Shown here piece by piece: positions 23,691-31,199 of a stretch of DNA of 64,000 nucleotides. The notes under the pieces are model-generated. The model made no database searches. It had not been told where the DNA came from and worked only from the letters and a program-made list of their open reading frames with translations. A program made the position numbers and the translations under genes. Within the stretch, counting starts at the first letter, position 1. Every line of letters begins with the position of its first letter. The DNA is from Planctomycetes bacterium MalM25 (lineage in GTDB: Bacteria > Planctomycetota > Planctomycetia > Pirellulales > Lacipirellulaceae), in contig CP036424.1 of NCBI GenBank assembly GCA_007745835.1, positions 62,001 to 126,000 of the forward strand. Reading direction: 5' to 3'.

Positions 23691-24794
23691 ATGCCCGAAT
23701 CGACCGATGCCCGACCGAACCCGATCTCCTGGACCGGCGGCGGGGATGGTTTCCTGACACTGATCGACCAGACACGCCTGCCGACCGACTTGGTCTACCT
23801 CAACTGCCAATCCGTCGAGGACGTGTGGCAGGCGATCAAGCGGCTCAGCGTTCGGGGCGCCCCCGCGATCGGTATCGCCGCGGCGTACGGCGTGGTGCTC
23901 GGCGTGCGCGACGAGGCGTTGCTCGGCTCGCCTCCGCCCGCCAAGGGCCCCAGCGAGGCGAAGCGGGCGGCCCACGCCGCCGCCGACCACCTGGCGACCA
24001 GCCGGCCGACCGCAGTGAACCTCTTCTGCGCGCTCGACCGGATGCGAGGCGTGATCGACTCACTTGAAGACGAGCTGCCGCCGGCGCAAATCGGCAAACG
24101 CCTGCTCGCCGAGGCGGTCGCCATCCACGAGGCGGACCGCGCCCAGTGCGCCGCGATCGGCCGCCACGGCGCCGAGCTGCTCGCCGACCTCGGGAGCGGC
24201 GCGGGGATCATCACGCACTGCAACACGGGCATGCTCGCCACCGGCGGCGACGGCACCGCCCTGGCGGTCCTCTTCACGATGCACGACGACGGCAAGAAGC
24301 CGCGCGTCTACGCCGACGAGACCCGCCCCCTGCTGCAAGGCTCACGCCTCACCGCGTGGGAGCTGATGCAGCGCGGCGTCGACGTGACGCTCATCTGCGA
24401 CTCGATGGCCGCCCCCCTGCTGCGCGACGGCAAGGCTCAGGCCGTGATCGTCGGCGCCGACCGCATCACCGCCAACGGCGACGCCGCGAACAAGATCGGC
24501 ACCTACGGCCTCGCCGTGCAGGCGAAGCACCACGGCGTGCCGTTCTACGTCGCCGCCCCGACGACGACGTTCGATTTGGCTTTGCAATCGGGCGCCGATA
24601 TCCCGATCGAGGAGCGCGCCGCCGAGGAGATCACCGAGCCGTACGGCAAGCGGACCGCCCCGGAGGACGTCCCCGTCTGGAACCCGGCGTTCGACGTGAC
24701 CCCCGCGGAGCTGATCGCAGGGATCGTGACCGAACGCGGGGTGATCTCGCCGGTGACGGAAGAGGCGGTTCGGGAGATGGTTTCAGAGGGTTAG
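23691..24794 (+). CDS. mtnA: S-methyl-5-thioribose-1-phosphate isomerase
   Basis: The 367-aa protein matches MtnA along its length: VRGAPAIGIAAAYG (54-67), GIITHCNTGMLATGG with the catalytic Cys177, VGADRITANGDAANKIGTYG with Asp257, and the C-terminal NPAFDVTPAELI. MtnA converts methylthioribose-1-phosphate to methylthioribulose-1-phosphate in the methionine salvage pathway in the cytoplasm. No other salvage gene is in the window, so the pathway genes are scattered or incomplete. Length is within the family range. Confidence 0.95.
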   Translation: MPESTDARPNPISWTGGGDGFLTLIDQTRLPTDLVYLNCQSVEDVWQAIKRLSVRGAPAIGIAAAYGVVLGVRDEALLGSPPPAKGPSEAKRAAHAAADHLATSRPTAVNLFCALDRMRGVIDSLEDELPPAQIGKRLLAEAVAIHEADRAQCAAIGRHGAELLADLGSGAGIITHCNTGMLATGGDGTALAVLFTMHDDGKKPRVYADETRPLLQGSRLTAWELMQRGVDVTLICDSMAAPLLRDGKAQAVIVGADRITANGDAANKIGTYGLAVQAKHHGVPFYVAAPTTTFDLALQSGADIPIEERAAEEITEPYGKRTAPEDVPVWNPAFDVTPAELIAGIVTERGVISPVTEEAVREMVSEG

Positions 24795-24811
24795 GCATCG
24801 GTACGCCCCGC

Positions 24812-25126
24812 TTAAACCGCAAACATCTCGCCCAGCGCCCGCAGCACCTTCTCGCCCGTCGGCTTGGGCAAGCGCCCGATCTTCTTAACGAGCCGCTGTT
24901 TGTCGATCGTGCGGACCTGATCGACGGCGGCGACACCCTTCGTTCCCTGCATACGGGTCGCCACGCGGAACGGGTAGCTCTTGCCGGTCGTTAGCGGCAC
25001 GACGACGACCGTCCGCAGGTGCTCGTTCAACTCGTCGGGTGAAACGATCACGGCGGGGCGGGTCTTCTTGATCTCGCTACCGACCGTTGGGTCGAGGTTC
25101 ACCAGCCAGACTTCGAGGCGGTTCAT
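24812..25126 (-). CDS. MazF/PemK-family toxin
   Basis: The 104-aa protein starts MNRLEVWLVNLDPTVGSEIKKTRP, followed by AVIVSPDELN and the VVPLTTG strand, the pattern of PemK/MazF endoribonuclease toxins. The basic R and conserved S/T residues of the RNA-cleaving surface are present in outline (KKTRPAVIVSP, VDQVRTID). The ATG at 25126 overlaps the stop of the antitoxin gene by 4 bp (ATGA), the usual coupling for toxin-antitoxin pairs. It ends 18 bp before the convergent mtnA stop. Expected to cleave mRNA when the antitoxin is lost. Confidence 0.9.
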   Translation of the reverse strand: MNRLEVWLVNLDPTVGSEIKKTRPAVIVSPDELNEHLRTVVVVPLTTGKSYPFRVATRMQGTKGVAAVDQVRTIDKQRLVKKIGRLPKPTGEKVLRALGEMFAV

Positions 25127-25362
25127 TCCCAGTCGCCCTCGCCGACGACGGCGTCCCAATCGGCGAGATCGTCCTCGCCTGACGCTCGACACGCCGCGGC
25201 CGCCTCGGCCCAGCCGGCGCGGGTCTTATCGAGGGGGCGGATCGTGATCGAACCGGGCGCGACCTCCAGATCGAGCTCGTCGGTCAGCCCCGCTTGCTCG
25301 ATCACCGCTTTGGGGAGCCGCAAGCCTTGCGAATTGCCGATCTGGATCAGGTCGATGCGCAT
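25123..25362 (-). CDS. MazE/AbrB-family antitoxin
   Basis: The 79-aa protein has the AbrB swapped-hairpin DNA-binding domain at its N-terminus: MRIDLIQIGNSQGLRLPKAV, then the hydrophobic strand ITIRPL. The C-terminal acidic part (GEDDLADWDAVVGEGDWE) suits binding of the basic MazF-like toxin. It is the first gene of the pair, overlapping the toxin by 4 bp. The ATG at 25362 is chosen because it begins the domain directly; the open frame upstream lies in the promoter region. Confidence 0.9.
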   Translation of the reverse strand: MRIDLIQIGNSQGLRLPKAVIEQAGLTDELDLEVAPGSITIRPLDKTRAGWAEAAAACRASGEDDLADWDAVVGEGDWE

Positions 25363-25391
25363 GAGTGTTCTAGCGTGGGGACGGTGGTTAG

Positions 25392-25429
25392 ATGTAATTA
25401 CATTGTATGCCCTGGTGGCTGGCCGTCCA
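25392..25429 (-). promoter_or_regulatory. Promoter and candidate operator of the toxin-antitoxin pair
   Basis: On the - strand TGGACG (25424-25429) and TACAAT (25402-25407) are 16 bp apart. The perfect 12-bp palindrome ATGTAATTACAT (25392-25403) overlaps the end of the -10 element and stands out in GC-rich DNA. AbrB-type antitoxins repress their own promoters by binding such palindromes; binding here is inferred. Confidence 0.5.
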
Positions 25430-25444
25430 GTCTGCGCTATCGAC

Positions 25445-27523
25445 TCACCCCACGTCCCCAAGCTCCAGCGACGCCCCGTAGCGCCGCAGCATCTGCCGCC
25501 TGAGCAGCTTGTTCTCCTCGGCCTTCAGGCCCGGATCAGCAGAAAACAGCTCCGCGGCGGCGGTGCGGGCCTCTTCTAAGACCTCGCGGTCGCGCACCAA
25601 GTCGGCGATCCGCAGCGGCGGCAGGCCCGTTTGGCGGTCGCCGAACAGGTCGCCGGGGCCGCGCAGTTTGAAGTCGATTTCGGCCAGCTCGAAGCCGTTG
25701 GTCGTCTGTTCGAACGCCTGCAGCCGGTGCAGCGCGGCGTCGGACAGTTCGTGTGGCAGCAGCAACCCGCACACGCCCGGGTGCCGGCCGCGGCCGACGC
25801 GCCCGCGGAGCTGGTGCAGCTGGCTGAGGCCGAAGTGCTGCGGCGAGGCGATGACCATCACGGTGGCGTTCGGCACGTCGACACCCACTTCGATGACGGT
25901 CGTGCTCACCAGGACCTGGGTCGCTCCCGAGCGGAACCGCTCCATGACCTCGTCCTTCTCCGCCGGCGTGAGGCGGCCGTGCATGAGCCCGAGCCGGTGG
26001 CCGGCCAGCTCCCCGTGCGTGAGCTCTGCGAAGGCGCGTTCGACGCTCGCCGCGTCGATCGCTTCGGAGTCGCCCACCAGCGGCGCGACGACGTACGCCT
26101 GCCGGCCGCTCTTGAGCGCCTCGCGGACGTGCTCCCACCACTTGGCCTCCTCGGCGGGCTCGACCAGGTAGGTCTTCACCGGGGCGCGGCCGGGGGGCAT
26201 GTCGGTGATGCTCGAGACGTCGAGATCGCCGAACTGCGTCATGCTGAGCGTCCGCGGGATCGGCGTCGCGGTCATGACGAGGTAGTGCGGCGAGTGGTCC
26301 CCCTCGCGGAGCATCGCCCGCTGTCGGACGCCGAACTTGTGCTGCTCGTCGATGACGGCGAGGCCGAGCTTATCGAACTGAACCTTCTCCTGCAGCAGGG
26401 CGTGGGTGCCGATCGCGAGATCGACGTCGCCCGACTTGAGCCCCGCGCGGACGGCGGCCTTCTCCGACTCGGGCATGCCGCCGACCAGCAGGCGTGAGCG
26501 GACGCGGCTCGCTTGCAGCATGCCGGAGAGCGTGTCGGCGTGCTGGCGGGCGAGCACTTCGGTCGGCGCGAGCAGCACCGCCTGCCACTCGCAGGCGACC
26601 GTGGCGAGCATCGCGTAGAGGGCGACCACCGTCTTGCCGCTGCCGACGTCGCCCTGCAGGAGGCGGTTCATCGGCACGTCTGAGCCGAGGTCGTTCGCCA
26701 CGTCGTCGATCGCCGCCTGCTGGCCGGGCGTGAGCTCGAACGGCAAGAGCCGTTGGATGCGGGCGTCGAGTCGCGTGTCGATCGTGATCTCCGGCGCGCT
26801 GAACGCCACCCGCTGCTGGTGCCGGCGGGCGGCGAGCGCGAGTTGCAGCACGAACAGCTCTTGGAAGACGAACCGGCGGATGCCGGCGTCGCGCTGCTCT
26901 TCGTCTTTTGGACGGTGCACGGCGCGGAGGGCGTCGGCGATCGGCATCAGGCCGTGTCGCGCGAGCAGCTCGCCGTTGAAGACCTCGTCCGGCAGGTCGG
27001 CGTAGCCATCGACCGCCGCGGCGACCAGCCGCCGCATAGCGTGCTGCGGCACCCCCTCGGTGAGCGGGTAGACGGGCGAGAGGCCCTCGTCGGCGGGGTC
27101 CTCCTCGGGGTCGTCGGTCAGCCAGGTGATCCGCGGGTGCGTCATCTCCCACCGCAGCCCCCCCCGCTTCGGCTTGCCCGAGAGCTGCACCCGCTTGCCG
27201 ATGGCGAACTTGCGGGCGAGGAACGCCTGGTTGAACCAGTTGGCCCGCAGCGCGTCCGACTCGTCCTGCACGACGACGCCCAGCCGGTGCTTGCCGAACC
27301 CGGTGCCACGCGACTCAACGTCGATCACCTCGCCGACGACGGTCTGCGGCAGCTCCTCCTCGAGTTCGGCGATCGGCCGTCGGTCGCGGAAGTCCTCGTA
27401 GTCCCGCGGGAAGAGGAAGAGCAGGTCGGCGACCGTCCGGAGCCCCTTGCGCGCGAGCGCCTCCACCTGCCGCCGCTGCGGGCGGGGGAGTTGAGCGATC
27501 GGCGTGCCGAGGGCGGGGTCCAT
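25445..27523 (-). CDS. recG: ATP-dependent DNA helicase RecG
   Basis: The 692-aa protein matches RecG: an N-terminal wedge/OB domain (about 50-180), then superfamily 2 helicase motifs LLQGDVGSGKTVVAL (Walker A), DEQHKFGVRQR (motif II), MTATPIPRTL (motif III), LMHGRLTPAEKDEVM and the RecG-specific QLRGRVGRGRHPG (motif VI). RecG binds branched DNA and drives fork reversal and Holliday-junction migration in repair and replication restart. Full length for the family. A dispersed palindrome lies between its start and rnhA. Confidence 0.97.
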   Translation of the reverse strand: MDPALGTPIAQLPRPQRRQVEALARKGLRTVADLLFLFPRDYEDFRDRRPIAELEEELPQTVVGEVIDVESRGTGFGKHRLGVVVQDESDALRANWFNQAFLARKFAIGKRVQLSGKPKRGGLRWEMTHPRITWLTDDPEEDPADEGLSPVYPLTEGVPQHAMRRLVAAAVDGYADLPDEVFNGELLARHGLMPIADALRAVHRPKDEEQRDAGIRRFVFQELFVLQLALAARRHQQRVAFSAPEITIDTRLDARIQRLLPFELTPGQQAAIDDVANDLGSDVPMNRLLQGDVGSGKTVVALYAMLATVACEWQAVLLAPTEVLARQHADTLSGMLQASRVRSRLLVGGMPESEKAAVRAGLKSGDVDLAIGTHALLQEKVQFDKLGLAVIDEQHKFGVRQRAMLREGDHSPHYLVMTATPIPRTLSMTQFGDLDVSSITDMPPGRAPVKTYLVEPAEEAKWWEHVREALKSGRQAYVVAPLVGDSEAIDAASVERAFAELTHGELAGHRLGLMHGRLTPAEKDEVMERFRSGATQVLVSTTVIEVGVDVPNATVMVIASPQHFGLSQLHQLRGRVGRGRHPGVCGLLLPHELSDAALHRLQAFEQTTNGFELAEIDFKLRGPGDLFGDRQTGLPPLRIADLVRDREVLEEARTAAAELFSADPGLKAEENKLLRRQMLRRYGASLELGDVG

Positions 27524-27553
27524 CGCCGTAGTCTAACGCGATGGCCGCGCTGT

Positions 27554-27672
27554 GGCCTGTAGGGCCACCCGATGAATGCCCAGGGCAACGCCCTGGGGGA
27601 CCATCAGGCGAGCTATCAACCGACAATACCAGGGCGTTGCCCTGGGCTTTCGTCTAGCGGCCTTTCAGGCCG
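27554..27672. repeat. Dispersed palindromic element, family A, copy 1
   Basis: A pair of 19-bp arms, GCCCAGGGCAACGCCCTGG (27578-27596) and its exact complement (27629-27647), is flanked by GGCCTGTAGGGCC (27554-27566) and GGCCTTTCAGGCC (27660-27672), which are themselves inverted with 11 of 13 matches. The same arms recur at 54577-54646. Each arm is also an imperfect hairpin. It lies between recG and rnhA. Confidence 0.9.
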
Positions 27673-27681
27673 AGTGAGGTC

Positions 27682-28128
27682 TCACAAGAACTGCTGATAA
27701 GCGGCCACGGCGAGCTCGTCGACGCGGTCGTTCTCGGGGTGGCCGCTGTGGCCGGCGACTCGGGTGTACTTGACCGTGTGCTGGCCGGCGAGCTCGTCGA
27801 GCTGCTTCCAGAGGTCGACGTTCTTCACGTCCTTGAGCTTGCCCTTCTCCTTCCGCTTCCACCCGTTCCGCTTCCAGCCGGCCATCCACTCGCTCATGCC
27901 CTTGCCGACGTAGACGCTGTCGGTGAACAGTTCGACCTCGGTCGGTCGCTTGAGCGTCGAGAGCCCCTCGACGACGGCGCGGAGCTCCATCCGGTTGTTG
28001 GTCGTCTCCGGCTCGCCTCCCGAGCCTTCGAGGCGTTTGTCGGTCGCGGGGTGGATCAGCAGGAAAGCCCAGCCGCCCGGGCCGGGGTTCCCGCTGCAGC
28101 CGCCGTCGGTGTAGAGCAGTACGGACAC
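27682..28128 (-). CDS. rnhA: Ribonuclease HI
   Basis: The 148-aa protein starts at a GTG and has all four carboxylates of the RNase H catalytic core: the Asp in YTDGGCSGNPGPGGWAF, Glu in NNRMELRAVV, Asp in LFTDSVYVGKGM and Asp in ENDRVDELA. RNase HI removes RNA from RNA-DNA hybrids. The basic protrusion (WKRNGWKRKEKGKLKDV) that helps substrate binding in E. coli is present. Length is typical. Confidence 0.96.
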   Translation of the reverse strand: MSVLLYTDGGCSGNPGPGGWAFLLIHPATDKRLEGSGGEPETTNNRMELRAVVEGLSTLKRPTEVELFTDSVYVGKGMSEWMAGWKRNGWKRKEKGKLKDVKNVDLWKQLDELAGQHTVKYTRVAGHSGHPENDRVDELAVAAYQQFL

Positions 28129-28223
28129 AGAATCGGCGCGGGGTCAGAAGGCGTGGGTCGTGAGAGCCCAAACCTTATCGCCCCCGCCGCCGCTTGCGGA
28201 GGGGCGGCGCCGCGGGCGCCCGA

Positions 28224-28580
28224 TCAGTCGGACAGCAGGCCCAAGATCTCGAGCGCCGCGAAGCCGACGGCGAGCTGCTCGCCGGGACGCTTCTGGCTGC
28301 GGCGCCAGCGCGATCGGGCGCGTCGGACGTAGTGCGCGCGGGTCTCGTTGAGCAAGCCGTTATCGACCGCGGCTTGCGCTTCGCGCCAGGCCTCGGCCGC
28401 CTCGTCGAGGGCGCCGGCGTCGCCCGAGAGGGCGGCGAACACGGTGTCGTCGAGCTGCTCCAGCCGATCGAGCGAGTCGCTCGGGATCCGCTGGCCGTCC
28501 GCCGCCACCACGTGCGACACCAAGGCCGGTCCGGCGGACGGCTTGGTGAGCGGGCGGCGTTTGGGCTTGGCGGCGACCAT
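28224..28580 (-). CDS. Small hypothetical helical protein
   Basis: The 118-aa protein starts MVAAKPKRRPLTKPSAG and is predicted largely alpha-helical (SLDRLEQLDDTVFAALSG; LDEAAEAWREAQAAVDNGLL). It is basic at the N-terminus and in the YVRRARSRWRRSQKRPG stretch. No domain is recognised. It lies between rnhA and the coiled-coil gene in the same direction. Real coding is supported by codon usage and spacing but not by homology. Confidence 0.6.
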   Translation of the reverse strand: MVAAKPKRRPLTKPSAGPALVSHVVAADGQRIPSDSLDRLEQLDDTVFAALSGDAGALDEAAEAWREAQAAVDNGLLNETRAHYVRRARSRWRRSQKRPGEQLAVGFAALEILGLLSD

Positions 28581-28680
28581 GGGATTTCGGCTGGGCTAAA
28601 GGTGTCTCGTGTCGGGTTCTGGGGAGGGGACAGCTAAGTGACAGACGGCGACCCCCCGAGGGTTCGCGCCGCCGCCGTGG

Positions 28681-29202
28681 CTACTCGCCGTGACGCAGGG
28701 CGGCGAAGCGCTGGGCGACGCCGCCGTCGGACGCGGCGTTGGCCGCCTCGTCCGTGGGGTCTTCGGTCGGAGGGCCTTCGCCGGCGGCCTCTTCGTCGAT
28801 CGAGATCGCCGCGAGGGCGGGGTCGTCGTCGCCGATCGCTTGCAGCTCGGCGGCGAGTTGGTTGTTCGCTTCCTGCGCTCGGAGCAGCTCTTCGGTTCGG
28901 TCGTGGAGCATCCGCTCCAGGTCGGCCACGCGGGCACGAGCCAGCTTGAGGTCGTGCTCCAGCCGCCGACGCCGGTCGTCGCCCGCCTGGGTGCGGGCGT
29001 CGGCCTCTTCGCGTTGCTCGGCCTCGGCTTGCTGGTTCGTGGCGAGCCGATCGGCCCACTCGACCAGCTGGCCTAGCGCCTGCTCGATCGGTTCGAGCAA
29101 ACCATCGACCTCCGCCACGCGGCTCTCTTCGGCCTGCGACCAGTCGTCGACGAGCGACCGCAACGGGTCGCTGGCGGGCGCTTCGGTCGGGGCGTCGGAC
29201 AT
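28681..29202 (-). CDS. Hypothetical coiled-coil protein
   Basis: The 173-aa acidic protein begins MSDAPTEAPASDPLRSLVDD and contains a long heptad-like helix (residues about 35-120), with phrases such as RLEHDLKLARARVADLERML. It ends in an acidic alanine-rich linker and AQRFAALRHGE. No domain beyond coiled coil is visible; self-association is likely. The ATG at 29202 is chosen since upstream in-frame sequence falls in the intergenic region with the family B palindrome. Function unknown. Confidence 0.65.
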   Translation of the reverse strand: MSDAPTEAPASDPLRSLVDDWSQAEESRVAEVDGLLEPIEQALGQLVEWADRLATNQQAEAEQREEADARTQAGDDRRRRLEHDLKLARARVADLERMLHDRTEELLRAQEANNQLAAELQAIGDDDPALAAISIDEEAAGEGPPTEDPTDEAANAASDGGVAQRFAALRHGE

Positions 29203-29382
29203 GCGTGGCGTTGGGCTCGGAGAGGGTGCGGACGGACCGTCTCCGCACGATCCGCATCTGAACCCTACGTCACGAACGGCCGAGCCGCCGTGTTCAGCCC
29301 CATAGAAACAGGGGGCCGGATGTGCCGGAAATGCCGATTGCTCGGCATTCTCCAAGCCAAGAGGCAAGGTCGAGCAGAAAAC

Positions 29383-29463
29383 CTGAGCCGCAGGCGCTAG
29401 CCTCGGGCGCCGCGGGATCAAGACGCTCCGTGAGTCCGCCCGAGGCTAGCGCCTGCGGCTCAG
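29383..29463. repeat. Dispersed palindromic element, family B
   Basis: Two perfect inverted 27-bp arms (29383-29409 and 29437-29463, beginning CTGAGCCGCAGGCGCTAGCC) flank a 27-nt centre. It lies 23 bp beyond the carA stop codon and within a 283-bp gap that has no gene. A 12-nt piece (GCCTGCGGCTCA) recurs at 39143-39154. Confidence 0.9.
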
Positions 29464-29485
29464 ACCCTGCATTTTGAGACGCAGC

Positions 29486-30616
29486 CTAACCCTTCAGGCC
29501 GTCGAGGAACCGCTCGAACAGGTAGTGGCTGTCGTGCGGGCCCGCGGAGGCTTCCGGGTGGTACTGCACGCTGAACGCGGGCTCCGACTTGTGGCTAACG
29601 CCCTCGACCGAACCGTCGTTCAGGCTGCGGTGTGTGACTTCTAGGTCGGCGGGGAGCGACTCGGGGTCGACCGCGAAGCCGTGGTTCTGGCTGGTGATCT
29701 CGACCTTCTCGGTCGTGAGATCCTGCACCGGGTGGTTCGAGCCGCGGTGGCCGAACTTCATCTTGAAAGTCTTCGCGCCGCAGGCGAGCGACAGGAGCTG
29801 GTGGCCGAGGCAGATGCCGAAGATCGGCTTCTGGCCGAGCAGCTCGCGGACGGTCTTGATCGCGTAGTCGACCGGCTCCGGGTCGCCCGGGCCGTTCGAC
29901 AGGAAGACGCCATCCGGCTCGCGCGCCAGGATGTCGGCCGACGGGGTGTCGCCCGGCACGACGGTCACGCGGCAGCCGCGCCCCGCGAAGTGCCGCGGGA
30001 TGTTCCACTTCATGCCGAAGTCGAGCGCCACGATGTGCGGCCCGTCGCCCGCCGCTTCGGTCTGCGAGCCGTCGAGGTTCGTCCAGCGGTTGAGCGCCTC
30101 GCTCCACACGGCGGGCTCGTTCGGCGTGACCTCGCGCACGAGATCGCGGCCGACGAGGCCGGGGCTCGCCTTCGCCTTGGAGACGAGGCTCGCGTCGTCC
30201 AGGTCGATCGTCGACAGCACGCCCCGCATGGCGCCCGCCGAGCGGAGCCGGCGGACGAGCGCGCGGGTGTCGACACCGTCGATCGCCACCACGCCGTGGC
30301 TCTTCAGGTAGTCGCTGAAGGTGAGCTCGCTGCGGAAGTTGCTCGCGACCCGGCTGCTCTCTCGCACCACAAAGCCGGCGGCCTGCGGGCCGGGGCTCTC
30401 GGCGTCTTCGGCGGTGACGCCGTAGTTGCCGATCTGCGGGTAGGTCATCGTGACGATCTGCCCGCGGTAGCTCGGGTCGGTCAGGACCTCCTGGTATCCG
30501 GTCATCGAGGTGTTGAAGCAGACCTCGCCGTCCACTTCTCCATCGGCGCCGATGGCGTGGCCGGCGTAGACGGCGCCATCTTCCAGGGCGAGTTTCGCGG
30601 GTCGCGGGGCGGGCAT
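29486..30616 (-). CDS. carA: Carbamoyl-phosphate synthase small subunit (glutamine amidotransferase)
   Basis: The 376-aa protein has the CarA-specific N-terminal domain (LEDGAVYAGHAIGADGEVDG, FNTSMTGYQEVLTDPSY) and a class I glutaminase domain with the nucleophile C269 in GICLGHQ and the His353/Glu355 pair in QYHPE. It supplies ammonia from glutamine for carbamoyl phosphate, used in pyrimidine and arginine synthesis. The large subunit carB is not next to it. The ATG at 30616 gives the family N-terminus; a TTG at 30661 would add 15 low-complexity residues. Confidence 0.96.
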   Translation of the reverse strand: MPAPRPAKLALEDGAVYAGHAIGADGEVDGEVCFNTSMTGYQEVLTDPSYRGQIVTMTYPQIGNYGVTAEDAESPGPQAAGFVVRESSRVASNFRSELTFSDYLKSHGVVAIDGVDTRALVRRLRSAGAMRGVLSTIDLDDASLVSKAKASPGLVGRDLVREVTPNEPAVWSEALNRWTNLDGSQTEAAGDGPHIVALDFGMKWNIPRHFAGRGCRVTVVPGDTPSADILAREPDGVFLSNGPGDPEPVDYAIKTVRELLGQKPIFGICLGHQLLSLACGAKTFKMKFGHRGSNHPVQDLTTEKVEITSQNHGFAVDPESLPADLEVTHRSLNDGSVEGVSHKSEPAFSVQYHPEASAGPHDSHYLFERFLDGLKG

Positions 30617-30657
30617 AACGGCTAGAGACCCAGAGAGGGGGGCGGAGGGGCGGGGCT

Positions 30658-31155
30658 TCAAACCCCTTCAGTCTCGCCCTCGAAGCCCTCCGAATCAACG
30701 GGCTGTTTCGCCGGTTTGTGGCTGCCGACTCTCTTGTTCGCGAAGCGGGCGACCAGCCCCGAAATCGCCAGCGGGATCGCCGGCAGGTCGGGGGTTGTGG
30801 CCAACAGAAAGAGGCCCCGTTTCAGCGCGTACTCTTGCGGTTCGCCGGCTCGGAGCCAAGCGATAATGCCCCACAGCACGATCCCCCCTGCCAAGAGGGC
30901 CCCGATTTTCCACGCGGCGTTGGCCAGTCGTCTCGAGCGGGAAGGCCCGACCGCCCGGCAGGTGAGCACCAACGTCGGGGCGAGCAGCGTCAGCCACAGT
31001 AAATGGGCGCCGAGCAACGCCTCGGGCGCCGCGGCGCAGCCCCACGGTCCGCAGAGGCCGTGCTCGAATGGCAGCTCGACCCGGTGCATTTGGGTCGACG
31101 CCCACAGGGCGCTGCCCCAGAGGGCGGTACCGACGGCGATCTTTAGGGCTCGCAT
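30658..31155 (-). CDS. Hypothetical membrane protein
   Basis: The 165-aa protein has about three to four hydrophobic segments, at residues about 5-22, 48-68, 85-102 and 120-137, and a charged C-terminal tail (EGFEGETEGV). There are two cysteines in HGLCGPWGCAA between the first helices. No family is recognised. It sits between the ABC permease gene and carA, 42 bp upstream of the carA start, and may be co-transcribed with carA. Confidence 0.65.
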   Translation of the reverse strand: MRALKIAVGTALWGSALWASTQMHRVELPFEHGLCGPWGCAAAPEALLGAHLLWLTLLAPTLVLTCRAVGPSRSRRLANAAWKIGALLAGGIVLWGIIAWLRAGEPQEYALKRGLFLLATTPDLPAIPLAISGLVARFANKRVGSHKPAKQPVDSEGFEGETEGV

Positions 31156-31199
31156 ACCGCCATTCTACCACCCGAACCGTTGGCGCCGGGTGGCGTGCT

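Noticed and set aside
24812-25362. Genomic island around the toxin-antitoxin pair
   Set aside because: No integrase, transposase, attachment repeat or tRNA nearby; flanking genes (mtnA, recG) are core.
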